Assembly (NCBI GenBank): GCA_023443225.1
Contig: JAEZVF010000075.1
Location: 1-64,000, forward strand
DNA: 64,000 bases
From: Bacillota bacterium
GTDB lineage: Bacteria; Bacillota; Clostridia; Lachnospirales; Lachnospiraceae
Direction: 5' to 3'
Made by a program: the position numbers and the translations under genes. This document shows, piece by piece, positions 54,823 through 63,482 of the stretch (position 1 is the stretch's first letter; every line of letters begins with the position of its first letter). The notes beneath the pieces were generated by a model. That model made no database searches and had not been told where the DNA came from. It saw only the letters and a list, made by a program, of their open reading frames with translations.

Positions 54823-56280
54823 ATGTTAGAACAACAACAGAAATTAATATTAAGCCCATATATGACTATTTACGATATTGTGGTTCCCAAGGAAAATCTA
54901 TTGAGAAAAATTAATGAGCTTATAGATTTTGGTTTTATATACGATGAACTTATCAATAAATATTGCCTGGATAACGGCAGAGCTGCAATAAGTCCTATTC
55001 GAATGTTTAAGTATCTTTTATTAAAATCTATTTTTGACCTCTCAGATGTTGATATTGTAGAACGTTCTAAGTATGATATGTCTTTTAAATATTTTTTGGA
55101 TATGGCTCCAGAGGAAGAAGTAATTGACCCAAGTTCTCTAACAAAATTCAGAAAAATGAGATTGAAAGATATTAACCTATTGGATATGCTGATTAACAAA
55201 ACTGTTGCTATTGCTTTAGAAAAGGGCATAATTAAATCGAAATCAATTATAGTAGATGCCACCCATACAAAAGCAAGATACAACCAAAAGTCGCCACGTG
55301 AAATTTTACAAGAGCGTTCAAAGAATTTAAGAAAATCCATCTATGAAATTGATGAAACCATGAAAGAAAAACTTCCATCTAAAAATTCGGAGGACTCTCT
55401 TCAGAAAGAGATTGAATATTGTAATAAACTGATAACTGTCATAAAAGAGAATGAAGGTATATGCCATTATCCAAAAGTGTCAGAGAAACTTAATGTATTA
55501 GAAGAAATACTTCAAGATGACATTGAGCATATGAGTATTTTAGAAGATACTGATGCAAAAATCGGGCATAAAACAGCTGATAGTTCCTTCTTTGGATACA
55601 AAACACATATAGCAATGACGGAAGAACGGATTATTGCGGCTGCCACAATTACAACTGGTGAAAAAAATGATGAAAAAGAATTAGAGAACTTATATAATAA
55701 AAGTAAAGAAGCTGGTATGGAAGTAGAGGTAGTAATAGGTGATACAGCCTATTCCGAGAAAGGAAATATTGAACTAGCAAAGAGAGAAGAAATTCTACTT
55801 GTAGCAAAACTTAATCCAAACATAACACAAGGTCAACGAAAAAAGGAAGATGAGTTTCAATTTAACAAAGATGCAGGAATGTATGTTTGTAAGGGTGGGC
55901 ATATGGCAATAAGGAAGGCTCGTCAAGGGAAAAAGAACATAGGGCAGAACCAAGCTGACTGTTATTTTTTTGATATAGAAAAGTGTAAAAAATGTCCATA
56001 CAAAGATGGATGCTATAAAGAAGGAGCGAAAACAAAAACTTATAACGTTACTATTAAAAGTGATATACATAAAGAACAAATGGAATTTCAGGAAAGTGAA
56101 TATTTTAAAGAAAAAGCGAAAGAACGCTATAAAATTGAGGCAAAAAATAGCGAACTTAAACACAGACACGGTTATGATGTGGCATCATCATCGGGTCTTA
56201 TTGGCATGGAAATGCAAGGGGCTATGGCTCTATTCACTGTAAATGTGAAAAGAATATTAAAGTTAATGAATGAAAAATAA
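54823..56280 (+). CDS. IS1182-family transposase (copy B)
   Basis: 485 residues, intact. The N-terminal DUF772 domain (RMFKYLLLKSIFDLSDVDIV, and SSLTKFRKMRLKD) is followed by the DDE domain: IIVDATHTKARYNQ, VVIGDTAYSEKGNIELA and the late glutamate in KIEAKNSELKHRHGYD. A cysteine-rich insert is present (CKKCPYKDGCYKE). It shares the family plan of the transposase at 10.8-12.4 kb but is clearly a different member. The ATG follows GGTGGTGG. It appears functional. Confidence 0.92.
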   Translation: MLEQQQKLILSPYMTIYDIVVPKENLLRKINELIDFGFIYDELINKYCLDNGRAAISPIRMFKYLLLKSIFDLSDVDIVERSKYDMSFKYFLDMAPEEEVIDPSSLTKFRKMRLKDINLLDMLINKTVAIALEKGIIKSKSIIVDATHTKARYNQKSPREILQERSKNLRKSIYEIDETMKEKLPSKNSEDSLQKEIEYCNKLITVIKENEGICHYPKVSEKLNVLEEILQDDIEHMSILEDTDAKIGHKTADSSFFGYKTHIAMTEERIIAAATITTGEKNDEKELENLYNKSKEAGMEVEVVIGDTAYSEKGNIELAKREEILLVAKLNPNITQGQRKKEDEFQFNKDAGMYVCKGGHMAIRKARQGKKNIGQNQADCYFFDIEKCKKCPYKDGCYKEGAKTKTYNVTIKSDIHKEQMEFQESEYFKEKAKERYKIEAKNSELKHRHGYDVASSSGLIGMEMQGAMALFTVNVKRILKLMNEK

Positions 56281-56307
56281 GGAGTAATATGCTCATATAA
56301 ATAATAA

Positions 56308-56353
56308 AAATCTGGTTTCTATCATTGAAAATGAATTTGAAACCAGATTTTTT
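56308..56353 (+). terminator. Terminator of transposase B
   Basis: AAATCTGGTTTC (56308-56319) pairs perfectly with GAAACCAGATTT (56339-56350), followed by TTTTGG. It lies 28 bp after the transposase stop. Confidence 0.8.
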
Positions 56354-56537
56354 GGTTGTCTGAAAAGCACAGGGAAAAAACTAGAGTTTTTCAGTGCTCT
56401 CTTTTCAGATTAGCAAGTTTTTTAAAGTAGCTCTGAAAATGAATGGTCACACGACATGTCATATTTAATTGAATTATGAAAAACAATAAGTGCGGTGCCA
56501 AGCGATAAAAACAAACTTTATATTATGTATATTACAA

Positions 56538-58067
56538 TTAATTCAACAATGCTTCTAACTCATATATCATTTCATTAAGTTTATCTACTTGCTCCATCAT
56601 TACATCAACTTGTTGCGTATTGCTTTGTACCATTTCAGTTATATTGATAAAATCTTTATTTTCCTCGTTGATCTTGTCTGAAATATTTTCATTTATTTTT
56701 ACAGTAATGTCAACAACATTACCTTGTTTTTGTTGTAACTCATATACACTCTGAATTGCTTTTGCTGAGCTTTTTAAAAGTTCTATTAATCCACGAATAC
56801 CCTCGACGGTGTCTATCAACACCTTATTCTGTTCCATCAATTGTTCTACATTTTCATTCATATATTTTGATACTTCTGTTGTTCCGTTCTGTACTCTAAA
56901 AACGATATCATTAACATTGTTTAGTGAAGTTTTTGTGCTGCTTGCTAATTTACCTATTTCTTGAGCGACAACCGCAAATCCTCTACCCGATTCTCCAGCC
57001 CTTGCAGCCTCAATGGAGGCATTCAGTGAAAGCAAATTAATGGATTCGGCAATCTGGTTGATAATTTCTAATGTATTTCCAATATTTGCGGCCTCTGTCA
57101 ATAATTTATCTGTAACATCCAACGTGTTCTTAGTTGACTCTGAAGCTTTCTCACTAATATTTATCAAATTATTCATTGCCTGTTCATTGGCAAAGGACTT
57201 ATCTACTAATTCTATCGATAAACTATCTAATTCCTGCACTTTTTGTTCCATAGCTTTACTACTGTTTTCTAATTCCATTAAATTTTCTTTGCTTTCGGAC
57301 GACCTTTTTAGTATATCCTCACTACTTTCCAAAAGGTTTTCACTAATAGCAAAAAGTTCCTCCGTTGAAGCACTTTCATTTTGCGTTGTTTCGAGTAGTG
57401 ATTTACTTGCTTCACTTAATTTTTCTGCAAGTCCATTCACCTTATTCAGTACTCCTTGTACACGGTTTTCATTTTTTTCCATTTCATCTTTTTTTGCATC
57501 TGCCAGATAATGTCCTGCAAAATATGCTGTGAGAATAGTACCTAAAGAACAAAAGAAGAGAGAACATAAAATAATGATCAGATCTGTGACAAATAATTCA
57601 TCCTTTACAGGGAGTGTATTGCCACCGGCAAAAATCCAAGATAGAACTAAGGTTATGCTTAACATAGAAGCATTATAAAGTGTCATTTTCCAGTCCAAAA
57701 ATAATCCTGATAAAATGATTGCATAGATAAAGACTCCCCACCAAGTCCTCAATGGCATTAAATATGATACAATATTCATTTGCAGTAATAATACGATGCT
57801 ATAGTAAACCTTTCCCCATTTAAACCATTTGGGATCAAGTTTCCCATCCTTCATGCAATTGCGAATAAAAAACAATCCTATAATAAGATATACTATGGTA
57901 GCTCCTAATTGAAATAATAAGGACCACCATGGTACATTGGTAAATAAGTTTAATAACTTAAAGCCTATGAAAAACAAGCTAGAGCACAAACATGAAACTG
58001 TCAATAAAAATATTACTCCTTTGTATACCTTTTCCATGTAAACATCAATTGCCGTTACTTTATTCAT
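56538..58067 (-). CDS. Methyl-accepting chemotaxis protein with multi-helix membrane domain
   Basis: 509 residues. About six membrane helices fill residues 15-185 with no large outer ligand domain and no obvious HAMP domain. The cytoplasmic signalling helices follow, with the conserved hairpin NLLSLNASIEAARAGESGRGFAVVAQEIGKLA near residue 350. The membrane part may itself sense a lipophilic or membrane-state signal; that is inference. It should feed CheA/CheW, not found here. It stands alone beside the IS. Confidence 0.9.
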   Translation of the reverse strand: MNKVTAIDVYMEKVYKGVIFLLTVSCLCSSLFFIGFKLLNLFTNVPWWSLLFQLGATIVYLIIGLFFIRNCMKDGKLDPKWFKWGKVYYSIVLLLQMNIVSYLMPLRTWWGVFIYAIILSGLFLDWKMTLYNASMLSITLVLSWIFAGGNTLPVKDELFVTDLIIILCSLFFCSLGTILTAYFAGHYLADAKKDEMEKNENRVQGVLNKVNGLAEKLSEASKSLLETTQNESASTEELFAISENLLESSEDILKRSSESKENLMELENSSKAMEQKVQELDSLSIELVDKSFANEQAMNNLINISEKASESTKNTLDVTDKLLTEAANIGNTLEIINQIAESINLLSLNASIEAARAGESGRGFAVVAQEIGKLASSTKTSLNNVNDIVFRVQNGTTEVSKYMNENVEQLMEQNKVLIDTVEGIRGLIELLKSSAKAIQSVYELQQKQGNVVDITVKINENISDKINEENKDFINITEMVQSNTQQVDVMMEQVDKLNEMIYELEALLN

Positions 58068-58358
58068 AATATTTCTCCCTGTATTATAAGTTTTGTTGCT
58101 AGCAGCTAGGTTATGAATCTTAATTTTTTTACTTAGTTAATGGGACAAGCTTTATGCTATTGCTACGAAAGCTTAATCTCTGACTTTATGAAATAAATTC
58201 AAATTTTAAATTTTTTTAGCACCCACCCCTTTTAGTATTCATTAAGAATCTAGTTTTACATTTCATTTAGTAATTATACCATAAAAATCAAAAGAATACA
58301 ATTATTTTTCGGCATATATTTACTTTTATAGCATAAATTGGCAGTTTTTGAAATTTAC

Positions 58359-58550
58359 AGTGTAAACGCATTGTTAAGACCGAGCAACAACTGTTTTTCC
58401 TCCCTCTGATGAACCCTAAGGGCAATGTACAAATTATGTATGTGACCCAGAAAGCAATTTGATTGAAATTTCATCTTTTAACTTTGCAGTAAAAAATTTA
58501 ACAACAAATGACGGTTTTGAAATTAGATTCAAAGCATCCATTATGTAAAA
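58359..58550 (+). pseudogene. Possible glyoxalase/VOC-family C-terminal remnant
   Basis: On the plus strand one frame reads LPLMNPKGNVQIMYV up to about 58442. The next frame, in step, gives YVCDPESNLIEISSFNFAVK and ends at TAA around 58545. DPxxNLIEIS is the metal-site end of glyoxalase/VOC proteins. A one-base shift near 58440 separates the halves and no start is present, so this is at most a decayed tail. Confidence 0.35.
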
Positions 58551-58734
58551 AGTAATATAGGACGCTTTACTTTCAACGATTCTATATAATGGAATCACGC
58601 AGAATTCTTTTCTCAATGGATGCAAAAAATAGTTTATAATCTTCCATTTGCATTTTTTACACAGTTATTCTTCATACAACCTTTTGTAAGATAGCAAACA
58701 AGCAAATGAAGAAGTTTATAATTATATTAAATAA

Positions 58735-58771
58735 GGGCACAGGGGTTCTTTTAATAAGAATCACTGTGCCC
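58735..58771 (-). terminator. Terminator of tag
   Basis: GGGCACAG (58735-58742) pairs with CTGTGCCC (58764-58771), and GGTTCTT/AAGAATC extends the stem inward. On the minus strand it lies about 63 bp after the tag stop; the T tract after it is weak. Confidence 0.65.
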
Positions 58772-58834
58772 TAAGTAAATAAATAAAAATACCCTACTTA
58801 TACTTTCGTATTTCGTACCTATATCCTATATATA

Positions 58835-59398
58835 CTACTGATGATACTTAAAACATGTAGTTTCATGATCGTTAACAATACCAATTGCCTGTAAATAAGA
58901 GTATATGGTAACAGAACCCACAAACTTCATTCCTCTTTTTTTCATATCTTTCGAAATTCTATCGGAAAGTTCCGTTTTTGTTTTAAAATTATCGTCTTTA
59001 TTCAGGATAATCTCATGGTTCGTAAATCCCCACAGATATTCAGAAAATGAGCCAAATTCTTTTTGAATATCTAGGATTATTCTAGAATTGGTGATCGCAG
59101 CATTTATTTTTAACCGATTTCGTATAATTTTTTCATTTCGTAATAATTCCTGTATCTTACTATCTTCGTATCCTGCAATCTTAATAACGTCAAAATTGTC
59201 AAAGGCAAGCCGAAAATCATGACTCTTTTTTAAGATCGTAATCCAGGAAAGACCTGCTTGAAAAGTCTCTAATATAAACATTTCAAATAATTTCTTATCG
59301 TCATAAACCGGTTTTCCCCATACATTATCATGATAATCCATATAAATATCTGAAGTTAAGTCGACCCATCGGCATCGATTGATTTGGTTATTTTCCAT
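58835..59398 (-). CDS. tag: DNA-3-methyladenine glycosylase I
   Basis: 187 residues. The N-terminal CRWVDLTSDIYMDYHDNVWG and the C-terminal TTCFKYHQ provide the zinc-binding Cys and His residues. The substrate-pocket ETFQAGLSWITILKK is intact. It removes 3-methyladenine from alkylated DNA. The gene is alone with GGGAGGG before the start and its own terminator. Confidence 0.95.
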   Translation of the reverse strand: MENNQINRCRWVDLTSDIYMDYHDNVWGKPVYDDKKLFEMFILETFQAGLSWITILKKSHDFRLAFDNFDVIKIAGYEDSKIQELLRNEKIIRNRLKINAAITNSRIILDIQKEFGSFSEYLWGFTNHEIILNKDDNFKTKTELSDRISKDMKKRGMKFVGSVTIYSYLQAIGIVNDHETTCFKYHQ

Positions 59399-59565
59399 AA
59401 TTCCCTCCCAATTTAAGGATTTTCAAAATCGAACAAGTGTTTTGTTTGATACACACATTATTCCACTTCTTTGGAAATCTGTCAAGCTTTTTCAAAAATT
59501 TAGCTTCACTACTTTTGGGAAAAATATATTCAAATTAACTCTAAACGGAATACGCCTTCCTCCTA

Positions 59566-60459
59566 TCATGTATGTGATAATTCCGGAAACATACCCATTA
59601 CTGGAATCGTTCCATTTACCAATTTCACAAATAATGTATCTTCATTGGATATCTTGCTTTTCTGATAAGAAGTGAGATCCTGTGGTGTGAATCCCAACAC
59701 GACCCTTGCTATCTGTTCTTGCAACAAAACATTAAGTATATTGTCAAGTGCTACCTTCTTTGTAGAAAAAATCTCGTATAATCTAAGAATATCTTTATCA
59801 TAATCCGCAATCGCCACCGCATCATAATCTTGAATATAATAGATACTCTCTCGTTTTAGATAGGTGCAGTGAAACATGGTAATTGGTGTGTTATCTGCCA
59901 TAAATAAGCTTGTTAATGGGGCTGCATTTTCAATAGTCTTAATCAGTAATTTTCTATCATTTACGTTTGACATATCTAATTTTCTGATATTTGCAACATC
60001 TTTTCCCTTAGCTACTTGTTTTGAATACTGATATTGTTCCGTTTTCACAAATCCAAATCTCGGATAAAAGTCCAAAACAGTGTCATTTGCAAATAAATAG
60101 AACAATTCGCATTGATCTTTATAATCAGCAAAAATCTTTTCTATTAATATTCGGCTAAGACCAAGCCCCCGGTATGCCGGATCCGTCATTACGGTACCCA
60201 ACTGTATGTAATGCTTTTTTGTTCCATCTATCAAAAAATCCATAAAATTAACAGACACATTTGCAATAATGTTTTCTCCATCTAACAAAGAATATGGAAG
60301 GTATTTGTCTGTCCAATAGCCATCTTGATACCATTGCTCAAAAGTAAAACCAAAAGTTCTTTCTGTCAATTGGTTCAAACTATTTCTTAATGCCAGATTA
60401 TCCCTATAGCCTGTTACAAATTGATAGGTCTTACCACCTTTCGTGATAATTTCGTTCAT
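59566..60459 (-). CDS. GNAT-family N-acetyltransferase
   Basis: 297 residues. The acetyl-CoA motif A is in DPAYRGLGLSRILIEKIFAD near residue 95; the N-terminal AHN-like substrate side is short. The C-terminal ~130 residues form an extra domain (FMADNTPITMFHCTYLKRE, and DNILNVLLQEQIARV). It belongs to a two-domain GNAT group in Firmicutes with unknown substrate. A piece of this gene is duplicated in the leader of the PRPP-synthetase-like gene. The site GGGGAGA precedes the start. Confidence 0.85.
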   Translation of the reverse strand: MNEIITKGGKTYQFVTGYRDNLALRNSLNQLTERTFGFTFEQWYQDGYWTDKYLPYSLLDGENIIANVSVNFMDFLIDGTKKHYIQLGTVMTDPAYRGLGLSRILIEKIFADYKDQCELFYLFANDTVLDFYPRFGFVKTEQYQYSKQVAKGKDVANIRKLDMSNVNDRKLLIKTIENAAPLTSLFMADNTPITMFHCTYLKRESIYYIQDYDAVAIADYDKDILRLYEIFSTKKVALDNILNVLLQEQIARVVLGFTPQDLTSYQKSKISNEDTLFVKLVNGTIPVMGMFPELSHT

Positions 60460-60602
60460 AGTTGGTCTCCCCTATTTATACAATTTTAGTAAATACAAGA
60501 AATGATCATATCATTTAAATTCATTGATACATTGGTAATATTATACTACTGCATAATTTAAAAGTCTACCATTTTGCCTTAGAAGGATTTGATGGTTGCT
60601 TC

Positions 60603-60631
60603 TTGACGCATAAGCAACATAGTGTTATAAA
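60603..60631 (+). promoter_or_regulatory. Distal promoter P1 of DUF2089 gene (duplicated module)
   Basis: TTGACG (60603-60608) and TATAAA (60626-60631) are 17 bases apart. The surrounding ~65 bp recur upstream of the PRPP-synthetase-like gene at 61398-61426 with the same spacing. Confidence 0.65.
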
Positions 60632-60659
60632 AAAGATCGGGCATATATGAAAAACGCCC

Positions 60660-60688
60660 TTGACTTTAATAATATTCAATGTTATACT
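60660..60688 (+). promoter_or_regulatory. Proximal promoter P2 of DUF2089 gene
   Basis: TTGACT (60660-60665) and TATACT (60683-60688), 17 bases apart. The predicted start point is about 31 bases before the TTG start codon. Confidence 0.7.
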
Positions 60689-60726
60689 TAGTATTGTTAA
60701 AATCATATTTAAAGGATGTGTTTAGA

Positions 60727-61029
60727 TTGTCGATAGAAGTTGTTCCGGAATGGATGATTAATCTGGAAGATGAAGATGTTTCTTTTATAAAGAATTTTAT
60801 AATGGCATCAGGTTCCCTTAAGGAGATTGCAAAACAATATGATGTTACTTATCCTACTGTTAGACTAAGACTGGATAAGTTAATCCAAAAGATTAAAATT
60901 AGTGAAGATACGGGAAATGAGCCATATATCTCATTAATAAAACGCTTAGCTGTTAATGAAAAAATAGAATTTGATACAGCAAAGGTCTTGATTTCTGAGT
61001 ATAAAAAGCAGATAGGAGGTAATAAATAA
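60727..61029 (+). CDS. DUF2089-family small regulator-like protein
   Basis: 100 residues from the TTG at 60727, with AAAGGATG upstream; an earlier start would sit on the promoter. A helix-turn-helix is clear: GSLKEIAKQYDVTYPTVRLR near residue 33, then DKLIQKI. This is the DUF2089 pattern, here without the zinc-ribbon found in longer members, so it probably binds DNA. It overlaps the next small gene by one base (TAATG). Confidence 0.8.
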   Translation: MSIEVVPEWMINLEDEDVSFIKNFIMASGSLKEIAKQYDVTYPTVRLRLDKLIQKIKISEDTGNEPYISLIKRLAVNEKIEFDTAKVLISEYKKQIGGNK

Positions 61030-61196
61030 TGTTAATCTCTACCGTGATGATAGTTATTGGAATCTTACTTTTTCTAGGAATGCTAGCAGGATTGTTTTTG
61101 GCAATAAAGGCTTTGATACGCTACAACTCAAATCTTAAAAGAAAAAAAACACAGAGACAAGAAGAATTGGATAAAATGAAGATAGAAGATCTATAA
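61029..61196 (+). CDS. 55-residue single-helix membrane protein
   Basis: 55 residues: MLISTVMIVIGILLFLGMLA begins a single membrane helix, followed by a very basic and charged tail (RKKTQRQEELDKMKIEDL). The start ATG overlaps the DUF2089 stop, and AGGAGG lies seven bases upstream. In related clostridia DUF2089 genes are often followed by a small membrane protein, which suggests a regulator-anchor pair. Coupling and the strong site make translation very likely; the function is unknown. Confidence 0.7.
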   Translation: MLISTVMIVIGILLFLGMLAGLFLAIKALIRYNSNLKRKKTQRQEELDKMKIEDL

Positions 61197-61256
61197 TTAA
61201 AAATGGGGTATGTTTAGCAATTGTTTAAAATTGCAAGACACAATCCATTTTTAGAT

Positions 61257-61299
61257 ATTTCAAAGGGCTACTGCATCACATGCAATAGCCCTTTGAAAT
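61257..61299 (+). terminator. Terminator of the DUF2089 operon
   Basis: ATTTCAAAGGGCTA (61257-61270) pairs perfectly with TAGCCCTTTGAAAT (61286-61299), followed by TTATATTT. The loop ends TGCA pair too. Confidence 0.85.
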
Positions 61300-61314
61300 T
61301 TATATTTAACAAGG

Positions 61315-61431
61315 AAAATGGAAGATATTTGTCTGTCCAGTAACCATCTTGATACCATTGCTCAAAATTTGTCTTAGAAGGATTTGAACATTGTTTCTTG
61401 ACGTATAAGCAACATAATGTTATAAATAAAT
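61315..61431 (+). repeat. Chimeric duplication: GNAT gene fragment plus promoter block
   Basis: 61315-61365 repeats GNAT codons at about 60293-60350 (shared TATTTGTCTGTCCA and CATCTTGATACCATTGCTCA). It is followed at once by 61368-61428, which repeats the block at about 60573-60632 upstream of the GNAT start. The DNA between them in the source is missing, so this is a partial copy with an internal deletion. It ends with promoter TTGACG-17-TATAAA (61398-61426) for the next gene. Confidence 0.8.
61398..61426 (+). promoter_or_regulatory. Promoter of the PRPP-synthetase-like gene
   Basis: TTGACG (61398-61403) and TATAAA (61421-61426), 17 bases apart, within the duplicated block. The start codon follows 36 bases after the -10. 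Confidence 0.7.
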
Positions 61432-61461
61432 AGAGAAATATTACTATTGGAGGAGCTTACT

Positions 61462-62634
61462 ATGGATACGACAAAAATGAAAGAAACAATACCTGTAGCA
61501 CCTTTAAAAATAATTACCTTGGATGGCTTCCGTCCATTAGCAGAGAAAATTGACCGTTTAATAGTAGATGCCAGACACGAATTTGTTTACAGTCCAAAAA
61601 GTTCCCTTGCTTTCCTAGGTTATGAAGCAGATACTTATCTTGTAGAGGCTGAATGTTCCCGCTTTGGTTCAGGTGAGGCTAAAGCAGTCTTGAAAGAATC
61701 CATTCAGGGTTCTGATTTATACATATTAGCTGATGTGACAAATTATAGCAGAACTTATTCTTTATGGGGACAAGAAAATCATATGTCTCCCGACAATCAT
61801 TTTCAAGATTTAAAACGTATGATTGATGCTTGCAATGGAAAGGCTCGCCGTATCAATGTCATACTTCCTTTTTTATATGAAGGAAAACAGCATGTGCGTT
61901 CCGGTTTGGAGTCTTTAGATTGTGCTACTGCCCTACAGGAACTTGCCAACATGGGTGTAAAGAACATAATTACCTTTGATGCTCATGATGCCAGAGTTCA
62001 AAATGCAATTCCTATTGAAGGCTTTGATAATTTTTATACTTCATATCAGTTTATTCAGGCCGTTTTGGCTACCGAGAAAGGATTGCAGCTGGATAGTGAA
62101 CATTTAATGATGATTAGCCCGGATGAAGGTGGAATGACACGCTCGATCTATTATGCGAATCTTTTAGGCGTTGATATTGGAATGTTTTATAAACGTAGAG
62201 ATTATTCCATCATGGAAAATGACGTACACCCAGTTGTTGCATATGAATTCCTTGGTCCAAGTATTGAAGGGAAAACTGTTTTTATTGTTGATGATATTAT
62301 TTCAACCGGGGATAGTATTTTAGAAATTGCTTCTGAATTAAAGAAACGAAAGGCGGCAAAAATCTTCCTTTTTGTTACCTTTGGATTATTTACGAAAGGA
62401 TATGATAAATTTGATGAATATTATAAAGCTGGCATTATAGACAGAGTATTCACAACGAATCTTGTCTATTGCCAGCCAGAGTTATTACAAAAACCTTATT
62501 ATACCAATGTTGATTTCAGTCGTTACCTCGCTTTAATCATCGATACCATAAATCATGATAGATCCATCGATGGTATTCTAAATTCCACTAGCCGCATAAA
62601 GGAAATCATAGCAGAATATAAGAAAACCAACTAG
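61462..62634 (+). CDS. PRPP synthetase-like protein (long, divergent form)
   Basis: 390 residues against ~315 for the usual enzyme. The PRPP-binding loop FIVDDIISTGDSILEIA is intact near residue 280, and the N-terminal half has the pyrophosphokinase fold (LPFLYEGKQHVRSGLESLDC, ITFDAHDARVQNAIPI). The flexible ATP loop that normally reads RQDRK is here EGKQHVR, and TMDLHA is TFDAHD. It probably makes PRPP from ribose 5-phosphate and ATP, but a paralogous or regulatory role cannot be excluded. The start at 61462 has GGAGGAG upstream. It converges with pgeF, overlapping by 4 bp. Confidence 0.82.
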   Translation: MDTTKMKETIPVAPLKIITLDGFRPLAEKIDRLIVDARHEFVYSPKSSLAFLGYEADTYLVEAECSRFGSGEAKAVLKESIQGSDLYILADVTNYSRTYSLWGQENHMSPDNHFQDLKRMIDACNGKARRINVILPFLYEGKQHVRSGLESLDCATALQELANMGVKNIITFDAHDARVQNAIPIEGFDNFYTSYQFIQAVLATEKGLQLDSEHLMMISPDEGGMTRSIYYANLLGVDIGMFYKRRDYSIMENDVHPVVAYEFLGPSIEGKTVFIVDDIISTGDSILEIASELKKRKAAKIFLFVTFGLFTKGYDKFDEYYKAGIIDRVFTTNLVYCQPELLQKPYYTNVDFSRYLALIIDTINHDRSIDGILNSTSRIKEIIAEYKKTN

Positions 62635-63473
62635 TTTTCCTCCAACATCAAAAAAGCTGCCAGGGTTCCTCTTCTACCCTGGGTTGCACGGTGAGAAAAC
62701 AATAGTTCGTTGTTACAGCAAGTACATACTCCTGAAACAGTAATGTTTTCCTCTGGTATTCCAGCATCCATCATAATATAACGATTTGCTTCCCAAAGGT
62801 TTAACTGATATTTTCCATTCATCTTATCAATTACGATATCCTGTAGTTGATTCTCTGTAAATTCAGAACGAAATGCATTCTCAACATCTGCACTTACTTC
62901 ATAACAATCCCCACAAATGGATGGGCCAATCACAGCAATCACATCTTTAGGATTTGTCCCAAAGTGCCTGGTCATTGCCTCAAGTGTAACCTTACCCATT
63001 CGATCTACCGTGCCTCTCCATCCGGAATGACTTAAGCCTATCGCATGGTTTTTCATATCTACAAAATACAATGGAACACAGTCTGCATAAAAAGTAACTA
63101 AGGGTATTCCAGTTGTATTTGTTATTAATCCATCTACTCCCTGATAATCGCGTTCTCTAAGAATTCCTTTTCCTGTATCCTCTTCTGTAACAAGTCTGAT
63201 TTCCGTGTTATGTACCTGATCGGACAAAACCAGTGAGTTCTTATCAAAACCCATACTGATACTGATTCTATTGAAATTTTCATCGACTGCTTCCGGTTCA
63301 TCCCCTCTATTATGTCCTAGATTCATACTCTCAAAACAACCTTTACTGACACCACCCAGCCTTGTTGAAAAACCATGACGTATGAACTTAAGTTCAGACA
63401 AGCATGGAAATGTTAAAAATGGTACTTTTGTTTCTATATTAAGAACAGCATTGCTGTTATTTTCAAATTTCAT
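62631..63473 (-). CDS. pgeF: Peptidoglycan editing factor PgeF (YfiH, laccase-like fold)
   Basis: 280 residues. The zinc-binding residues are in GLSHSGWRGTVDRM and CTCCNNELLFSHR, with FYADCVPLYFVD upstream. Family members hydrolyse or remove wrong residues from UDP-MurNAc intermediates and show nucleoside phosphorylase activity in some species. It lies 9 bp after yraN and has AAGGAGG before the start. Confidence 0.92.
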   Translation of the reverse strand: MKFENNSNAVLNIETKVPFLTFPCLSELKFIRHGFSTRLGGVSKGCFESMNLGHNRGDEPEAVDENFNRISISMGFDKNSLVLSDQVHNTEIRLVTEEDTGKGILRERDYQGVDGLITNTTGIPLVTFYADCVPLYFVDMKNHAIGLSHSGWRGTVDRMGKVTLEAMTRHFGTNPKDVIAVIGPSICGDCYEVSADVENAFRSEFTENQLQDIVIDKMNGKYQLNLWEANRYIMMDAGIPEENITVSGVCTCCNNELLFSHRATQGRRGTLAAFLMLEEN

Positions 63474-63482
63474 GAAACCTCC

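Larger units (their letters stand above)
54684..56448 (+). mobile_element. IS1182-family insertion sequence, copy B
   Basis: A 1765-bp element bounded by 17-bp perfect inverted repeats: GACCATTCATTTTCAGA at 54684-54700 and its complement at 56432-56448. Weaker repeat pairing continues inward (GCACTGAAAAA on both sides). One intact transposase gene occupies most of it. It carries a terminator hairpin before the transposase start and another after its stop. No target duplication is evident next to the ends. It truncates a NUDIX remnant on its left. Confidence 0.87.
58068..58834. other. Gene-poor gap with a VOC remnant and a terminator
   Basis: This ~770-bp stretch has no intact gene. It contains a glyoxalase-like remnant at 58359-58550 and the tag terminator at 58735-58771. 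The part 58068-58350 is AT-rich and shows nothing recognisable. Confidence 0.5.

Noticed and set aside
55795..56169. Long open frame antisense to the copy B transposase
   Set aside because: Composition is that of a complementary frame (Phe/Ser/Leu rich), it lacks a ribosome binding site, and the sense strand has a clear transposase.
58434..58625. Minus-strand 63-codon frame
   Set aside because: The plus strand of the same stretch reads like a glyoxalase tail and the minus frame has no ribosome binding site.
60727..61196. Toxin-antitoxin pair (DUF2089 plus small membrane peptide)
   Set aside because: Order and coupling fit, but the peptide has no known toxin signature and DUF2089 is not an antitoxin family; kept only as a regulator-membrane pair.
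61315..61431. CRISPR-like or tandem repeat
   Set aside because: The copies are two single chimeric segments with drift, not regularly spaced repeats.
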